Part shown: piece after piece, positions 17,948 through 27,346 of the stretch
Position numbering within the stretch: position 1 is the stretch's first letter
Layout: each line of letters begins with the position of its first letter
Assembly: GCA_013215375.1 (NCBI GenBank)
Contig: JABSRB010000027.1
Coordinates: 1 to 64,000, forward strand
Origin: Oceanospirillaceae bacterium
GTDB lineage: Bacteria; Pseudomonadota; Gammaproteobacteria; Pseudomonadales; Balneatricaceae
DNA: 64,000 bases
Direction: 5' to 3'
Notes under the pieces: model-generated
What the model was told of the DNA's origin: nothing
Seen by the model: the letters and a program-made list of their open reading frames with translations, nothing else
Databases searched by the model: none
Position numbers and translations under genes: made by a program

Positions 17948-18607
17948 ATGACAACACCCACCCCAACTCCCTCTGAATCTCCGCCAAAATCTATACTTTC
18001 TTTCGCTAAAGCCCCTCCTAACATATGCTCTTTGGTAGGCTTAGCCTCGACATTATTCGCCCTTTATTTCTGTATTTTAGGAAACTATTATGCGGCGATG
18101 ATTGGCATGGTATGGGCGGTAGCTTTTGATTGGGCAGATGGGCTTATCGCGCGTCGCATGAAAGGTCGCACCGATGAAGATAAAAGTTTTGGCGGCCAAC
18201 TCGACAGCATGATAGATATTGTTAGTTTTGGCGCTGTCCCTGCCGTGCTATTAATGAGCTATGGTAAATATGAACCCATCTTTTTAGTTGGTGCATTTTG
18301 TATCCTTGCGGCGGCGGCGCTACGCCTGAGTTATTTTAATACTTTCGGTCTTATGGGTGGCAAAAAATACACCGGTTTGGCGCTCGACAACAACAGTCTC
18401 ATCTTAGTCTTTGTATTTTTATTTGAAGGATTGTTTAATGAGGCGACTTTCTCAGTGGTACTTTATCTGTCCATTGTAGGCATAGCTTATTTGAACGTAT
18501 CAAAGCTTAAAACGCCCAAACTTTCTGGAAGCACCCGTAACGTATGTATTTTAGCGGCTTATACTCTGACCATTACCGCTGTTTATAGCTGGAAACTTTT
18601 GTCATAA
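17948..18607 (+). CDS. CDP-alcohol phosphatidyltransferase family membrane protein (PssA-like)
   Basis: 219 residues and about six membrane helices. The family signature is complete: D-G-x2-A-R-x8-G-x3-D-x3-D appears as DGLIARRM...GGQLDSMIDIVSFG, beginning at about residue 58. Such enzymes join a CDP-alcohol and an alcohol in membrane lipid synthesis; the SMIDIVSFGAVPA segment resembles phosphatidylserine synthase type II. The exact substrate is open. ATG 17948 is preferred over TTG 17942 because CCAGGA lies six bases upstream. Confidence 0.83.
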   Translation: MTTPTPTPSESPPKSILSFAKAPPNICSLVGLASTLFALYFCILGNYYAAMIGMVWAVAFDWADGLIARRMKGRTDEDKSFGGQLDSMIDIVSFGAVPAVLLMSYGKYEPIFLVGAFCILAAAALRLSYFNTFGLMGGKKYTGLALDNNSLILVFVFLFEGLFNEATFSVVLYLSIVGIAYLNVSKLKTPKLSGSTRNVCILAAYTLTITAVYSWKLLS

Positions 18608-18700
18608 ACTGAGGCTTGCATTTTATTACTACCCTCTTAAAGTCGGCATCAGATTTAAAAGCACCTCCCCGTCACACAAAACATTGCCTATAGATAACCA

Positions 18701-18723
18701 GCCTCTATTAAATAGAGGCTTTT
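18701..18723 (+). terminator. Rho-independent terminator after the CDP-alcohol transferase
   Basis: GCCTCTAT, loop TAA and ATAGAGGC make a perfect eight-pair stem followed by TTTT. It is about 95 bases after the stop codon. Confidence 0.72.
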
Positions 18724-18958
18724 GGCAGACTCTTACACATTCCCTTACCCCCCCCAAACTTAGCAAAAAATCTTTCTTGCAAACTAAACATCGCTCTAAA
18801 CCTTTTTTCAAAATCATTACTGACACTAATTGTCAGCAGCATGACTTAAAGTAGCCACTGGATAGATTTGAAAATCAAAGCAATGCATCAGAAAAATGCC
18901 TGACTATTGTATTTATGCGCCAAAGATAACGCTCGATTTTAAAATTTAAACAAGATAA

Positions 18959-18971
18959 TGACGAATCGTCA
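18959..18971. promoter_or_regulatory. TetR-type operator, site 1
   Basis: TGACGAATCGTCA is a 13-base inverted repeat (TGACGA/TCGTCA around one base). It lies about 78 bases before the TetR start codon and matches site 2. Together they are the probable binding sites of the adjacent TetR protein. Confidence 0.65.
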
Positions 18972-19016
18972 TAATAAACATTTATAACTTTACATTACTT
19001 TACATCACGTCTATCG

Positions 19017-19031
19017 TTGACGGATCGTCAA
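19017..19031. promoter_or_regulatory. TetR-type operator, site 2
   Basis: TTGACGGATCGTCAA is a 15-base inverted repeat sharing TGACG-x-ATCGTCA with site 1, offset by 59 bases. It ends 17 bases before the TetR ATG, where bound repressor would block transcription of the whole operon. Confidence 0.65.
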
Positions 19032-19048
19032 TATAAAAAGTAGCTAAC

Positions 19049-19804
19049 ATGAGCCCCAAAATATTTAGCCCTGAAGAAAAAGATGCCCGCGAGCAAGAAA
19101 TGCTCGGATGCGCCAAATTGATCATTAGAGATGAAGGCCTCGCTGGATTAACGATCGACAAGCTAGTCAAACAACTGCCTTACTCTAAAGGCACCGTTTA
19201 TAACCATTTCAGCAGTAAAGAAGACATCATGCTGGCCATCTGTACTGAGCACATGCAACAGATTGGCGAAATAATGGCGCGAGCTCTCACCTTTAACGGT
19301 AACAGCAGAGAAAAGGCATTAGCAGTACATGTGGGTTCAATGCTGAATTCTCAAGCTTATCCTGATGATTTTATGATTGGCGTATCCGTTAAATCAGCGG
19401 GCTGCACTTCTAAAGCTTCTGAGTTTAGACGCCTTAAGCATCAACAGATAGAAATGGCCTTTTTGGCCCCTATTTTTGCGCATTTTCGCAGTGCTGCAGA
19501 GGCTGGCGAATCTATCGTGCCTGCGGGCATGTGCATAGAGCAAATGGCTTTCAGTTGCTGGAGTGCTGATTTTGGTGTGCAAACATTACTGATGGGAGAT
19601 AACGATGCTTGCAGTATTCGCTCCCAGCTCAACGTAGAAACAGAACTACTCAATAGCATCAACCTCATTCACGACGGTATGTGCTGGCAACCATTGGCGA
19701 AAGACTTTGATTGGAAGGCATCGGTCGAGCGCATCAAAACAGAAATATTTTCAGCGGAGGTCGAAATCATATCTCAGCTGCAAACTTCACTTAACACACT
19801 TTAA
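19049..19804 (+). CDS. TetR/AcrR family transcriptional regulator
   Basis: 251 residues. The N-terminal TetR helix-turn-helix is clear: LTIDKLVKQLPYSKGTVYNHFSSKEDIMLAI (about residues 35-68). The C-terminal ligand domain is not recognisable by motif and is somewhat longer than usual. It heads the operon with the RND permease, LolA-like protein and barrel, 25 bases before the permease, and two matching palindromes lie in front of it, so it most likely represses itself and the operon until a lipid-like or hydrophobic inducer appears (inference). Confidence 0.9.
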   Translation: MSPKIFSPEEKDAREQEMLGCAKLIIRDEGLAGLTIDKLVKQLPYSKGTVYNHFSSKEDIMLAICTEHMQQIGEIMARALTFNGNSREKALAVHVGSMLNSQAYPDDFMIGVSVKSAGCTSKASEFRRLKHQQIEMAFLAPIFAHFRSAAEAGESIVPAGMCIEQMAFSCWSADFGVQTLLMGDNDACSIRSQLNVETELLNSINLIHDGMCWQPLAKDFDWKASVERIKTEIFSAEVEIISQLQTSLNTL

Positions 19805-19829
19805 TTAACTTAACATTTCGGAGCAAACC

Positions 19830-22184
19830 ATGAGAGAACGCATTTACAATTTTGCACTCAACCGGCCTTGGATCGTATTATTGATATCAATAATACTGGT
19901 AATGGGTACGGCATACGGTGCTAAAAACCTGGTCTTTAAAGGCGATTACAAGGTGTTTTTCAGCGATGAAAACCCGCAGCTGACAGACTTTGAAGCCATG
20001 CAGGAAATATATTCCAAAAGTGATAACGCGGTTTTCATTCTAGAGCCAAAAAATGGTGATGTTTTCACACCTGAAAACTTAACGGCCATACATTGGCTCA
20101 CCAATGAAGCTTGGCAGGTTCCCTACTCAACTCGAGTAGACTCAATTGCTAACTTTCAACATACCATCGCAGAGGAAGACGACCTGATCGTTGAAGATCT
20201 AGTCTTAGATCCAACGACCTTGACCGATGCACAAATGCCTGAAATAAAACGCATTGCCACCACTGACCTGCTGCTATTAAATAAAATAGTCTCTGAAACT
20301 GGCCATGTCACTATTGTCAATGTAACACTCCAGCTACCGGGCCTAGATCCGATTACTGAGATTCCTGAAGTTGCCGCTAAAGTACGTGCTATTCAAGCGC
20401 AATTTGAAGCAGAGAACCCAAATTTCAATGTCCAGCTAACGGGCATGGTCATGATGAATACCGCCTTCTCTGAAACCTCAATATCAGACAGCTCCACCTT
20501 AGTACCTGCCATGTTTGGTATTGTGTTATTAACCATGATTCTGCTACTGCGCAGTTTCAGCGGTACTTTTGCCACACTGATTGTAATTATCTTCAGTATT
20601 CTAGGCACTATGGGCGCTGTTGGTTGGATGGGCTTTTACCTCACAGGGCCATCTGTCAGTGCACCGACCATGATCATGACTTTGGCGGTGGCGGATTGTA
20701 TTCATATACTCACTAGCTACTACTATGAAATGCGTCAAGGCAAAGAGAAAAAAGAAGCGCTGCAAGAGAGTTTGCGTATTAACTTCAAACCTATTTTGCT
20801 GACCAGTGTCACTACTGCCATCGGCTTTATGAGTATGAACTTCTCTGACTCTCCGCCCTTTAGAGACCTAGGTAATATGGTTGCTATTGGCGTGATGTTA
20901 GCGTTTGTCTTTGCTATCACCGTCTTCCCTGCACTATTGATGGTTTTGCCGTCTAAAAAAATCAAAGCATCCGCTGAAAGCAATAATGGTTTAATGGAAA
21001 AGTTTGCCGATTTTGTTATCGCGAAACGTAAAATTCTATTACCTAGCACTGCTGTCATTATCGTTGTGATCGCGTCATTCCTGCCACAAAATGAGTTGGA
21101 TGATAACTTTGTAGAATATTTTGATACTACAGTACCCTTTCGTAACGCCACCGATTTTATGGAAGCTAATTTATCTGGCTTAGCTTTAATTGAAGTGTCG
21201 ATCGACAGTAAAGTCAGTAGCGGTATTAACGATCCCAAGTTTTTAAAAGCGGTTGGTGATTTCAGTGAATGGATGCGCGCCCTACCTGAAACTGACCATG
21301 TCAGCACTATCTCGGATGTATTAAAGCGTCTTAACAGAAACATGCACGGCGATGACGATAGTTACTACCGTCTACCAGAAGAGCGTGAACTTTCTGCCCA
21401 GTATTTACTATTGTACGAAATGTCACTTCCTTACGGCCTTGACTTGAATAACCAGTTAAACGTCGATAAGTCATCGACTCGTGTTATCGGTACTTTTAAG
21501 AACCTTAGCTCTTCTGAGCAGATCACTATCGAACAGAACATGTATAAATGGTTCGCTAAAAACGCACCCGATTACAAAATTGATATCGCCAGCCCGACTC
21601 TGATGTTTGCCCACATCGGTCAGCGCAATATAAACAGCATGTTGATCGGCACTACTGTAGCGCTTATCTTAATCTCGCTACTGTTAGCTTTTGCACTGCG
21701 CTCAGTACGCTACGGCATCATCAGCTTGTTACCTAACCTAATCCCTGCATCAGTCGGTTTTGGTTTATGGTACTTCTTAGATGGTCAAGTAGGATTGGCA
21801 CTGTCTGTGGTAACAGGCATGACGCTCGGCATCGTGGTTGATGATACGGTTCACTTCTTATCTAAGTACAAACATGCCATAGATCACTACGGAAAGAGTA
21901 GCGAAGAGGCGGTTAAATATGCCTTCAGCAGTGTTGGTCGCGCTCTTTGGGTTACCACTTTGGTACTAGTAGCAGGCTTTATGGTACTGGCTCAATCTAG
22001 CTTTAAATTAAACGGCGACATGGGCCTATTAACAGCAGTAACCATCGCTGTTGCACTTATCGTCGACTTCTTATTCCTACCGCCACTATTAATGATGTTA
22101 GATGGCAAAAAGAAAAGCAGTACTACAACGACATCAACGGATCAATCAGCAGATTTAAATCTTGCGAAGGGAAATGCAGAATGA
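19830..22184 (+). CDS. RND superfamily permease (MMPL-type)
   Basis: 784 residues with the two-fold RND plan: one membrane helix near 14-32, a large periplasmic loop, five helices (about 222-390), then helix, loop and five helices (about 600-760). The intramembrane aspartate motifs are present: MTLAVADCIHIL in the first half and LGIVVDDTVHFLSKY in the second. It is smaller than drug-efflux AcrB-type pumps and matches the lipid-exporting MMPL/HpnN-like branch (predicted exporters). With a LolA-like carrier and a barrel encoded downstream it probably moves a lipid across the inner membrane (inference). CGGAGCAAACC precedes the ATG. Confidence 0.88.
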   Translation: MRERIYNFALNRPWIVLLISIILVMGTAYGAKNLVFKGDYKVFFSDENPQLTDFEAMQEIYSKSDNAVFILEPKNGDVFTPENLTAIHWLTNEAWQVPYSTRVDSIANFQHTIAEEDDLIVEDLVLDPTTLTDAQMPEIKRIATTDLLLLNKIVSETGHVTIVNVTLQLPGLDPITEIPEVAAKVRAIQAQFEAENPNFNVQLTGMVMMNTAFSETSISDSSTLVPAMFGIVLLTMILLLRSFSGTFATLIVIIFSILGTMGAVGWMGFYLTGPSVSAPTMIMTLAVADCIHILTSYYYEMRQGKEKKEALQESLRINFKPILLTSVTTAIGFMSMNFSDSPPFRDLGNMVAIGVMLAFVFAITVFPALLMVLPSKKIKASAESNNGLMEKFADFVIAKRKILLPSTAVIIVVIASFLPQNELDDNFVEYFDTTVPFRNATDFMEANLSGLALIEVSIDSKVSSGINDPKFLKAVGDFSEWMRALPETDHVSTISDVLKRLNRNMHGDDDSYYRLPEERELSAQYLLLYEMSLPYGLDLNNQLNVDKSSTRVIGTFKNLSSSEQITIEQNMYKWFAKNAPDYKIDIASPTLMFAHIGQRNINSMLIGTTVALILISLLLAFALRSVRYGIISLLPNLIPASVGFGLWYFLDGQVGLALSVVTGMTLGIVVDDTVHFLSKYKHAIDHYGKSSEEAVKYAFSSVGRALWVTTLVLVAGFMVLAQSSFKLNGDMGLLTAVTIAVALIVDFLFLPPLLMMLDGKKKSSTTTTSTDQSADLNLAKGNAE

Positions 22185-22975
22185 AAATGAATACATTAGT
22201 CACATCAATAATAGCCGGATCTCTTTTATTAAGTGCATCAACAGTCTTTGCACAGACAGCCGAGGAGCAAGGCTTAGCTATATCGCAGGAAAGTATTACG
22301 CGTGATAACGGCTGGGTAGACATGCTCGCTTCGATGAACATGGTTTTACGCAACAAACAAGGCCAGGAAAGCATCCGCGAAATTCGCATGAAAACTCTAG
22401 AAGTTGAAGGCGATGGCGATAAATCTTTAAGCATTTTTGACAAGCCAAGAGATGTTAAAGGCACTGCATTTTTGAGCTTCTCTCATAACGTCGGTGCTGA
22501 TGACCAGTGGTTGTACCTTCCCGCTCTTAAGCGTGTTAAACGTATTGCATCACGCAACAAGTCAGGCCCATTCATGGGATCAGAATTTTCTTTTGAAGAT
22601 TTAGCGTCGTTTGAGATAGAAAAGTACAATTACAAGTTTATTGAAGAGCAAGCTTGCGATATCGGTACTTGTTTTGTCGTGGAGCAATACCCTAATGATA
22701 AAAACTCTGGCTACACAAAGCGCATTGTCTGGATAGATAAAGCCGAGTACCGCATGCTTAAAACAGAGTTTTACGACCGTAAAGGCAGCTTACTAAAGAC
22801 ACTTACCAGCCATGACTTTAACCAGTATAACGGTAAGTTTTGGCGCCCTAGCCTAATGAAGATGGTTAACCACCAGAGTAAAAAAAGCACCGATTTAATG
22901 TGGAGTAATTACAAGTTCGGCAATGGTTTATCTGAGTCCGACTTTAATAAAAACACCTTAAAAAGAGCCCGTTAA
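22181..22975 (+). CDS. Periplasmic LolA-like (outer-membrane lipoprotein-sorting) protein
   Basis: 264 residues. The signal peptide is MNTLVTSIIAGSLLLSASTVFA, cleaved near AQT. The mature part resembles the LolA-like 'outer membrane lipoprotein-sorting protein' family (VEGDGDKSLSIFDKPRDVKGTAFLSF, GADDQWLYLPALKRVKRI, SKNSGYTKRIVWIDK...MLKTEFYDRKGSLLK). These are half-barrel carriers that hold an acyl chain. It overlaps the RND stop by four bases (ATGA) and sits between permease and barrel genes, consistent with a periplasmic shuttle. It is unlikely to be the cell's main LolA because that gene lies elsewhere in most genomes. Confidence 0.85.
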   Translation: MKMNTLVTSIIAGSLLLSASTVFAQTAEEQGLAISQESITRDNGWVDMLASMNMVLRNKQGQESIREIRMKTLEVEGDGDKSLSIFDKPRDVKGTAFLSFSHNVGADDQWLYLPALKRVKRIASRNKSGPFMGSEFSFEDLASFEIEKYNYKFIEEQACDIGTCFVVEQYPNDKNSGYTKRIVWIDKAEYRMLKTEFYDRKGSLLKTLTSHDFNQYNGKFWRPSLMKMVNHQSKKSTDLMWSNYKFGNGLSESDFNKNTLKRAR

Positions 22976-22976
22976 T

Positions 22977-24176
22977 ATGAATAAGATCGCTTTATTGGCG
23001 ATCGGCGGTGGGCTGCTTGCGCAGCCTGCCATCGCCGATGAAATATTTTTCGAAGCCAGCGGAAAACTAAGCACAGAAGTCACCATGTACGCTAGCGAAG
23101 GTGCTTTTAGCCAGCAAGACTATCGCTCTAACCTCTCGGTTGCTCTCACTCCTGAGTTTTTCTGGGAGTGGAATGACGGTCAAGACAGCGTTACTTTCCA
23201 ACCTTTTTTACGTAAAGACCAGCGCGACGCTCAGCGTACACACGCAGATATTAGAGAGTTAAGCTGGGTACACCTCAGTGATAATTGGGAGCTTAGAAGC
23301 GGTTATCGTAAAGTATTTTGGGGCGTGACAGAATTCCAAAATTTGGTTGATGTGATCAATCAAAAAGATAGCGTAGAGGGTCTTGATAGCAGCAATAAGC
23401 TCGGCCAACCCATGATCAACCTATCACTGGTAAAAGACTGGGGTATCATTGATTTTTATGTACTGCCAGGCTTTCGTGAGCAAACCTACTCATCCGCTGA
23501 TGGGCGTTTACGTGCAGGTCTAACGGTACACGATTCGCTCACTAGCTACGAGTCATCTCGTAAGGAAGATCATATCGATCTGGCAGCGCGTTGGAGCCAC
23601 TCTATTGATGTATACGATATTGGTGCTCACTGGTTTAAAGGGACTGATCGCTCAGCACAATACCAAGTGGTCACCCTCAACGGTAGCCCTGTGCTTAAAG
23701 CGCATTACCAGCAAATAGAACAAGTCGGTGTCGACATTCAAGCCACGATTGATAGCTGGTTGTATAAAGGCGAAGTTATCTATCAAGACAACGACTCCGA
23801 GAATTTCTGGGCCGCCCAGCTAGGTGCTGAATATACCCTTTACGGTATTCAAGAATCCAACACGGATTTAGGCATACTGCTAGAGTATGGTTATGATCAA
23901 AGAGGCACTGATGCCAGCGCCAACATGCAAAACGACATTGGTTTTGGTGCTCGTTTAGCGTTTAACGACACTCAGAGTTCATCGGTACTTGCAGGCGTTA
24001 TCCACGATTTAGACTATCACGGCACTAGTTTTTCCATTGAAGCGGAGCGTCGTTTTGGTGATAACTGGAAAGCAACTCTTGAAGGCAAAGCCTTTTCATC
24101 GGGCAGCAGCAATGACCCTGCTAGCATATTCGACAAAGATGACTATATTAAGTTAACACTAGATCGTTATTTCTAA
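22977..24176 (+). CDS. Outer-membrane beta-barrel protein of the RND-LolA operon
   Basis: 399 residues with a signal peptide (MNKIALLAIGGGLLAQPAIA, cut before DE). The rest alternates polar and aromatic residues in amphipathic strands (for example YRSNLSVALTPEFFWEWND, WELRSGYRKVFWGVTE) and ends in KLTLDRYF, whose terminal phenylalanine fits the outer-membrane insertion signal. I do not recognise a named family beyond a porin-like barrel. It begins one base after the LolA-like stop. It likely completes the route to the outer membrane. Confidence 0.78.
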   Translation: MNKIALLAIGGGLLAQPAIADEIFFEASGKLSTEVTMYASEGAFSQQDYRSNLSVALTPEFFWEWNDGQDSVTFQPFLRKDQRDAQRTHADIRELSWVHLSDNWELRSGYRKVFWGVTEFQNLVDVINQKDSVEGLDSSNKLGQPMINLSLVKDWGIIDFYVLPGFREQTYSSADGRLRAGLTVHDSLTSYESSRKEDHIDLAARWSHSIDVYDIGAHWFKGTDRSAQYQVVTLNGSPVLKAHYQQIEQVGVDIQATIDSWLYKGEVIYQDNDSENFWAAQLGAEYTLYGIQESNTDLGILLEYGYDQRGTDASANMQNDIGFGARLAFNDTQSSSVLAGVIHDLDYHGTSFSIEAERRFGDNWKATLEGKAFSSGSSNDPASIFDKDDYIKLTLDRYF

Positions 24177-24286
24177 GCACTTATCCTCAGCCTTTTTTAA
24201 CGAGTAGCGCTATAACACTTCCCTTTGGATATTTGTAAAAATTGCTGCCAATTTTTGGCAGTAATGAAGACTAAATTTCCAGCGTT

Positions 24287-24322
24287 ATCACTGGCCGGCC
24301 AATGGCGGTCAGTGATTTTTTT
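24287..24322 (+). terminator. Rho-independent terminator of the TetR-RND operon
   Basis: ATCACTG pairs with CAGTGAT around a GC-rich inner section (GGCC...GGCGGT) and is followed by seven T. A second small hairpin (CTGCCA/TGGCAG, 24245-24261) lies just upstream without a T-run. Confidence 0.8.
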
Positions 24323-24415
24323 AACGAAATAACACCTCCCTCCCCTTTTATACTATTAACAATACAGTCTCAATAAAAGTGCTGATATACTCGGCTAATT
24401 TTTAGGGTTTGTCAG

Positions 24416-25558
24416 ATGTTATCTTGTTGCATTAAATCTGTTTATCGCACAAAAACAATCCAAGTCTCTTTTAAATTACTCATCGCTAGCTCTCTAATAC
24501 TAGTGGTAGGTTGCGCCTCTAAACCTGGTATTTCAAATGCTGTCAGCTGGAAAAAACTTAAAGGATGGCAAAGTGAAGATCACAGCGCACTACTCCCACC
24601 GCTACTGGCCCAATGCCCCAAACTCGAGAAAAAGCAGCCTACCTGGCAAACACTTTGCGCTAAAGCACGACTGCTTGAAAACGCTAGCGATCGACAAATC
24701 AAAGCCTATTTCCAAGAGCAATTTACGCCACACAAAATCAATGGCCTCAAAGGCGCCAGTCGTGGTTTAATCACTGGCTATTACGAGCCTTTACTCAAAG
24801 GTAGTTACACCCAAAGCGCCCGCTTTAATTACCCGCTTTACAAAAAGCCTGCCAGTTTATTAAAAGTTAAACCCTCAAAAAACTTACTCAAAGTTAAAGA
24901 CAACCGGGCACGAGGGCGTGAACACCAAGGAGAAATCATCCCCTTTTATTCTCGCGCACAAATTGACGGTCCCAAAGCCCCATTAAAAGGCAATGAGCTA
25001 TTATGGGTTGATAGCAGTGACGATGCTTTTTTCTTGCATATTCAAGGCTCTGGATTAGTAGAACTTGAAGATGGCAGCGTGATTGGTGTAGGTTATGCTG
25101 GCCAAAATGGACACCCTTACCGGGCGATTGGTCGTGATTTGGTGGCGATGCAAGCAATAGCCAAAGCGGACATTTCACTGCAATCTATAAAAACCTGGCT
25201 CACTGAGCACCACTCTCAAGCACAATGGCTAAAAAACAAAAATCCAAGTTATATATTTTTCACGTTACGCGAGAAAATAGAGCACGGCCCCAGGGGATCA
25301 CTTAACGTACCTCTCACCCCAGAGCGATCTGTGGCAGTAGATAGAAGCATTATCCCATTAGGCAGCCCATTATGGTTAGATACTAAATTACCGCAAAGTG
25401 ACGATCCTTACAGGCGCTTAGTTTTTGCCCAAGATACTGGGGGCGCCATTAATGGCCCAGTGCGAGCCGATATGTTTTTTGGCCGTGGAGCGCGCGCTGA
25501 AGCATTGGCCGGAACAATGAAGCAGCAAGGCAGTATTTTTATATTATTGCCTAATTAA
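24416..25558 (+). CDS. mltA: Membrane-bound lytic murein transglycosylase A
   Basis: 380 residues. A lipoprotein signal with lipobox VVGC (cysteine at about 33) follows a hydrophobic stretch. The MltA domain begins near ITGYYEPLLKGS, and the C-terminal 3D domain has VAVDRSIIPLGSPLWLD and AQDTGGAINGPVRADMFFG, whose aspartates are catalytic in the family. It cleaves peptidoglycan glycan strands to 1,6-anhydromuropeptides from the outer-membrane inner face. The gene stands alone, behind the TetR-operon terminator. Confidence 0.93.
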   Translation: MLSCCIKSVYRTKTIQVSFKLLIASSLILVVGCASKPGISNAVSWKKLKGWQSEDHSALLPPLLAQCPKLEKKQPTWQTLCAKARLLENASDRQIKAYFQEQFTPHKINGLKGASRGLITGYYEPLLKGSYTQSARFNYPLYKKPASLLKVKPSKNLLKVKDNRARGREHQGEIIPFYSRAQIDGPKAPLKGNELLWVDSSDDAFFLHIQGSGLVELEDGSVIGVGYAGQNGHPYRAIGRDLVAMQAIAKADISLQSIKTWLTEHHSQAQWLKNKNPSYIFFTLREKIEHGPRGSLNVPLTPERSVAVDRSIIPLGSPLWLDTKLPQSDDPYRRLVFAQDTGGAINGPVRADMFFGRGARAEALAGTMKQQGSIFILLPN

Positions 25559-26033
25559 TATTCATCCTCAAACAGTGGCATAGCGAGGCTGATCCTATAG
25601 CTCAAGATGAGGGGCACTAGATATGGGCGTCTAATTGTTCCTAAAATTATCTTTGGTAATGCTCAGAAATAATTAATGGGTCAGACGCAGTAACTCATGG
25701 TTTCAGGATGGACGTTAATTAACTGATTATCAGAATAAGCAGTCTTAGACTATAAACCTCAGGCATAAACCAACTAATTTCCCTTTAAACGATTCAGCCA
25801 GATTTCATCCTTGGGTTTTATTGACAAAATAGAGTGCCAGGCTGTCACCGTTCCAAATAATTAATAACAATCATCGATCGTCGTTAAAAGAAATAAATTT
25901 AGCCATCGATAACACTCCCTGTTACTTATCGTCATTTTAGCAAAATTGGAATGCTATCTTAGGCTTTTATACAGTCTCAACGCCAAGTTAAATCGGCGAC
26001 GCAACCGGTCGACTTTGAACGCCTTGTTAATTA
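25559..26033. other. Intergenic region with no recognised feature
   Basis: 475 bases after mltA. I find no ORF with coding character, no RNA gene and no strong hairpin with a T-run. CATCGATCGTC near 25874 resembles half of the TetR operator but is not a full palindrome. Confidence 0.5.
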
Positions 26034-26300
26034 TTACAGATCAAGATTACGTTTTAACACCTTTGCTGATGTAATAATTCGCGTAGTGCGATAAAGCTCA
26101 GGATGCTTGTCACTGTCTGTATAACGCATAGGCTCGCCTGACGTCGGACTAACAAACCAAGATACTTCGGCTCGCGGCTCGCCTAGCTCCTTTTTAAGCG
26201 CTTGCGTTGTAATACCTATCGCTTCGGCCGCCGCATTTAACGTGCAGCGTGTTTTTACGTTATTTATGTAATCTACTACCAGGGTAACTTTGTCCAACAC
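26034..26300 (-). CDS. Small hypothetical protein with possible helix-turn-helix
   Basis: 88 residues, not recognised. Residues 22-39 (NAAAEAIGITTQALKKEL) look like a helix-turn-helix, and the rest is charged and not membranous. The GTG start has an excellent ribosome-binding site, AAGGAGC, eight bases upstream, which argues that it is a real gene. It stands alone between mltA and the decayed sugar locus. It could be a small DNA-binding regulator, but no function should be assigned. Confidence 0.55.
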   Translation of the reverse strand: MLDKVTLVVDYINNVKTRCTLNAAAEAIGITTQALKKELGEPRAEVSWFVSPTSGEPMRYTDSDKHPELYRTTRIITSAKVLKRNLDL

Positions 26301-26569
26301 TACAAGATGCTCCTTATAAAGTTAACAGCTTCTTAGGCGGAGAATTTTCATGTTTAAATACGAAAACTTTCCGCCTTTGATGCTTTTAATATTTCCAACA
26401 ATCTAATATTAACATTATATTTCAAATAGTAATGCTCTTTATTGGCTTATTCTCTCGCGGAGGATTACGGATTCAGTGACACCCCCCTCGTTTACTGTGT
26501 TTATAACCAGCATCCAAAACACCAAAACTCTAATAAAATCGTGATAAAACAAACAAAAATGAACCTTAC

Positions 26570-27346
26570 CTACAGCGGCTCGCCAAAGGTGGGAGGCATG
26601 CGCAACCCCATATTCTCGTGGGTAATAATAGGAGCACTAGGTGTATACACCGGCGCCTGATCAAGTACTTGATGACAATGCAGCAATACGTTAACAGCAC
26701 TAACCACTTCGACGTGTAAATCCTGATCGATAATGATGTCAATGTCATTTTCGGTTAACAATTGGTAAGAGCCCTCGTTAAGCTCGTGTCCTATATAAAC
26801 CACTTCTTTACTCCAGCCCATATCTTTGATGGCGCTAGCAACACCGCTAGTACCTCCAGCTAAACTGTACACACCTAAAGGTTTGATACCGGATTTAAAC
26901 AGCGACATTAAACTTTGGTAACTCTCTTCATCGAGATCGTGGTTGTTCAGCGATTCACGAATAACAAGGTTAGGATATTGCTCGCGTATGATGCGGCGAA
27001 AACCGAGCTCGCGCTCATACTGCGAGCGGTAAGGCGCACTGACCACCAGCACTACTTCGCCTTGTTTATCGCCGATAAAACGGCCCATCAAGCTTCTTGC
27101 AGTGCGCCCGGCGCTGACATGGTCCATGGTCACACAGCCAAGACGAATAGTGCCGCTAATATCTGTAGTGACACAAACCACAGGAGTCCCCTGGGAGATG
27201 ATTTTATTAACAATGCAGGAGTTGGTGGCATCTTCACGACAGACGATAATTAACCCATCATGTTTGGCTGCCGCCTCTTTAAATAGCGCTATATATTGCG
27301 CTAAATCAAACATAGCTAAGCGGTAGGTCTCAATGCTGATGTGTAA
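26570..27346 (-). pseudogene. LacI-family regulator remnant (N-terminal DNA-binding part missing)
   Basis: About 258 codons are open in frame, from a stop at 27347-27349 to the end. The protein matches the effector-binding part of LacI/GalR sugar regulators: ALFKEAAAKHDGLIIV, VSAGRTARSLMGRFIG, YERELGFRRIIRE, VYIGHELNEGSYQLL and DIIIDQDLHVEVVSAV. The helix-turn-helix and about the first 100 residues are absent, and the reading frame begins right at the junction with a permease fragment on the other strand. A deletion removed the 5' end. It could still be translated from internal ATG 27313 as a sugar-binding fragment, but it cannot bind DNA. Confidence 0.8.

Noticed and set aside
18629-18826. 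65-residue minus-strand ORF
   Set aside because: It runs across the terminator at 18701-18723 and has no recognisable domain or ribosome site.
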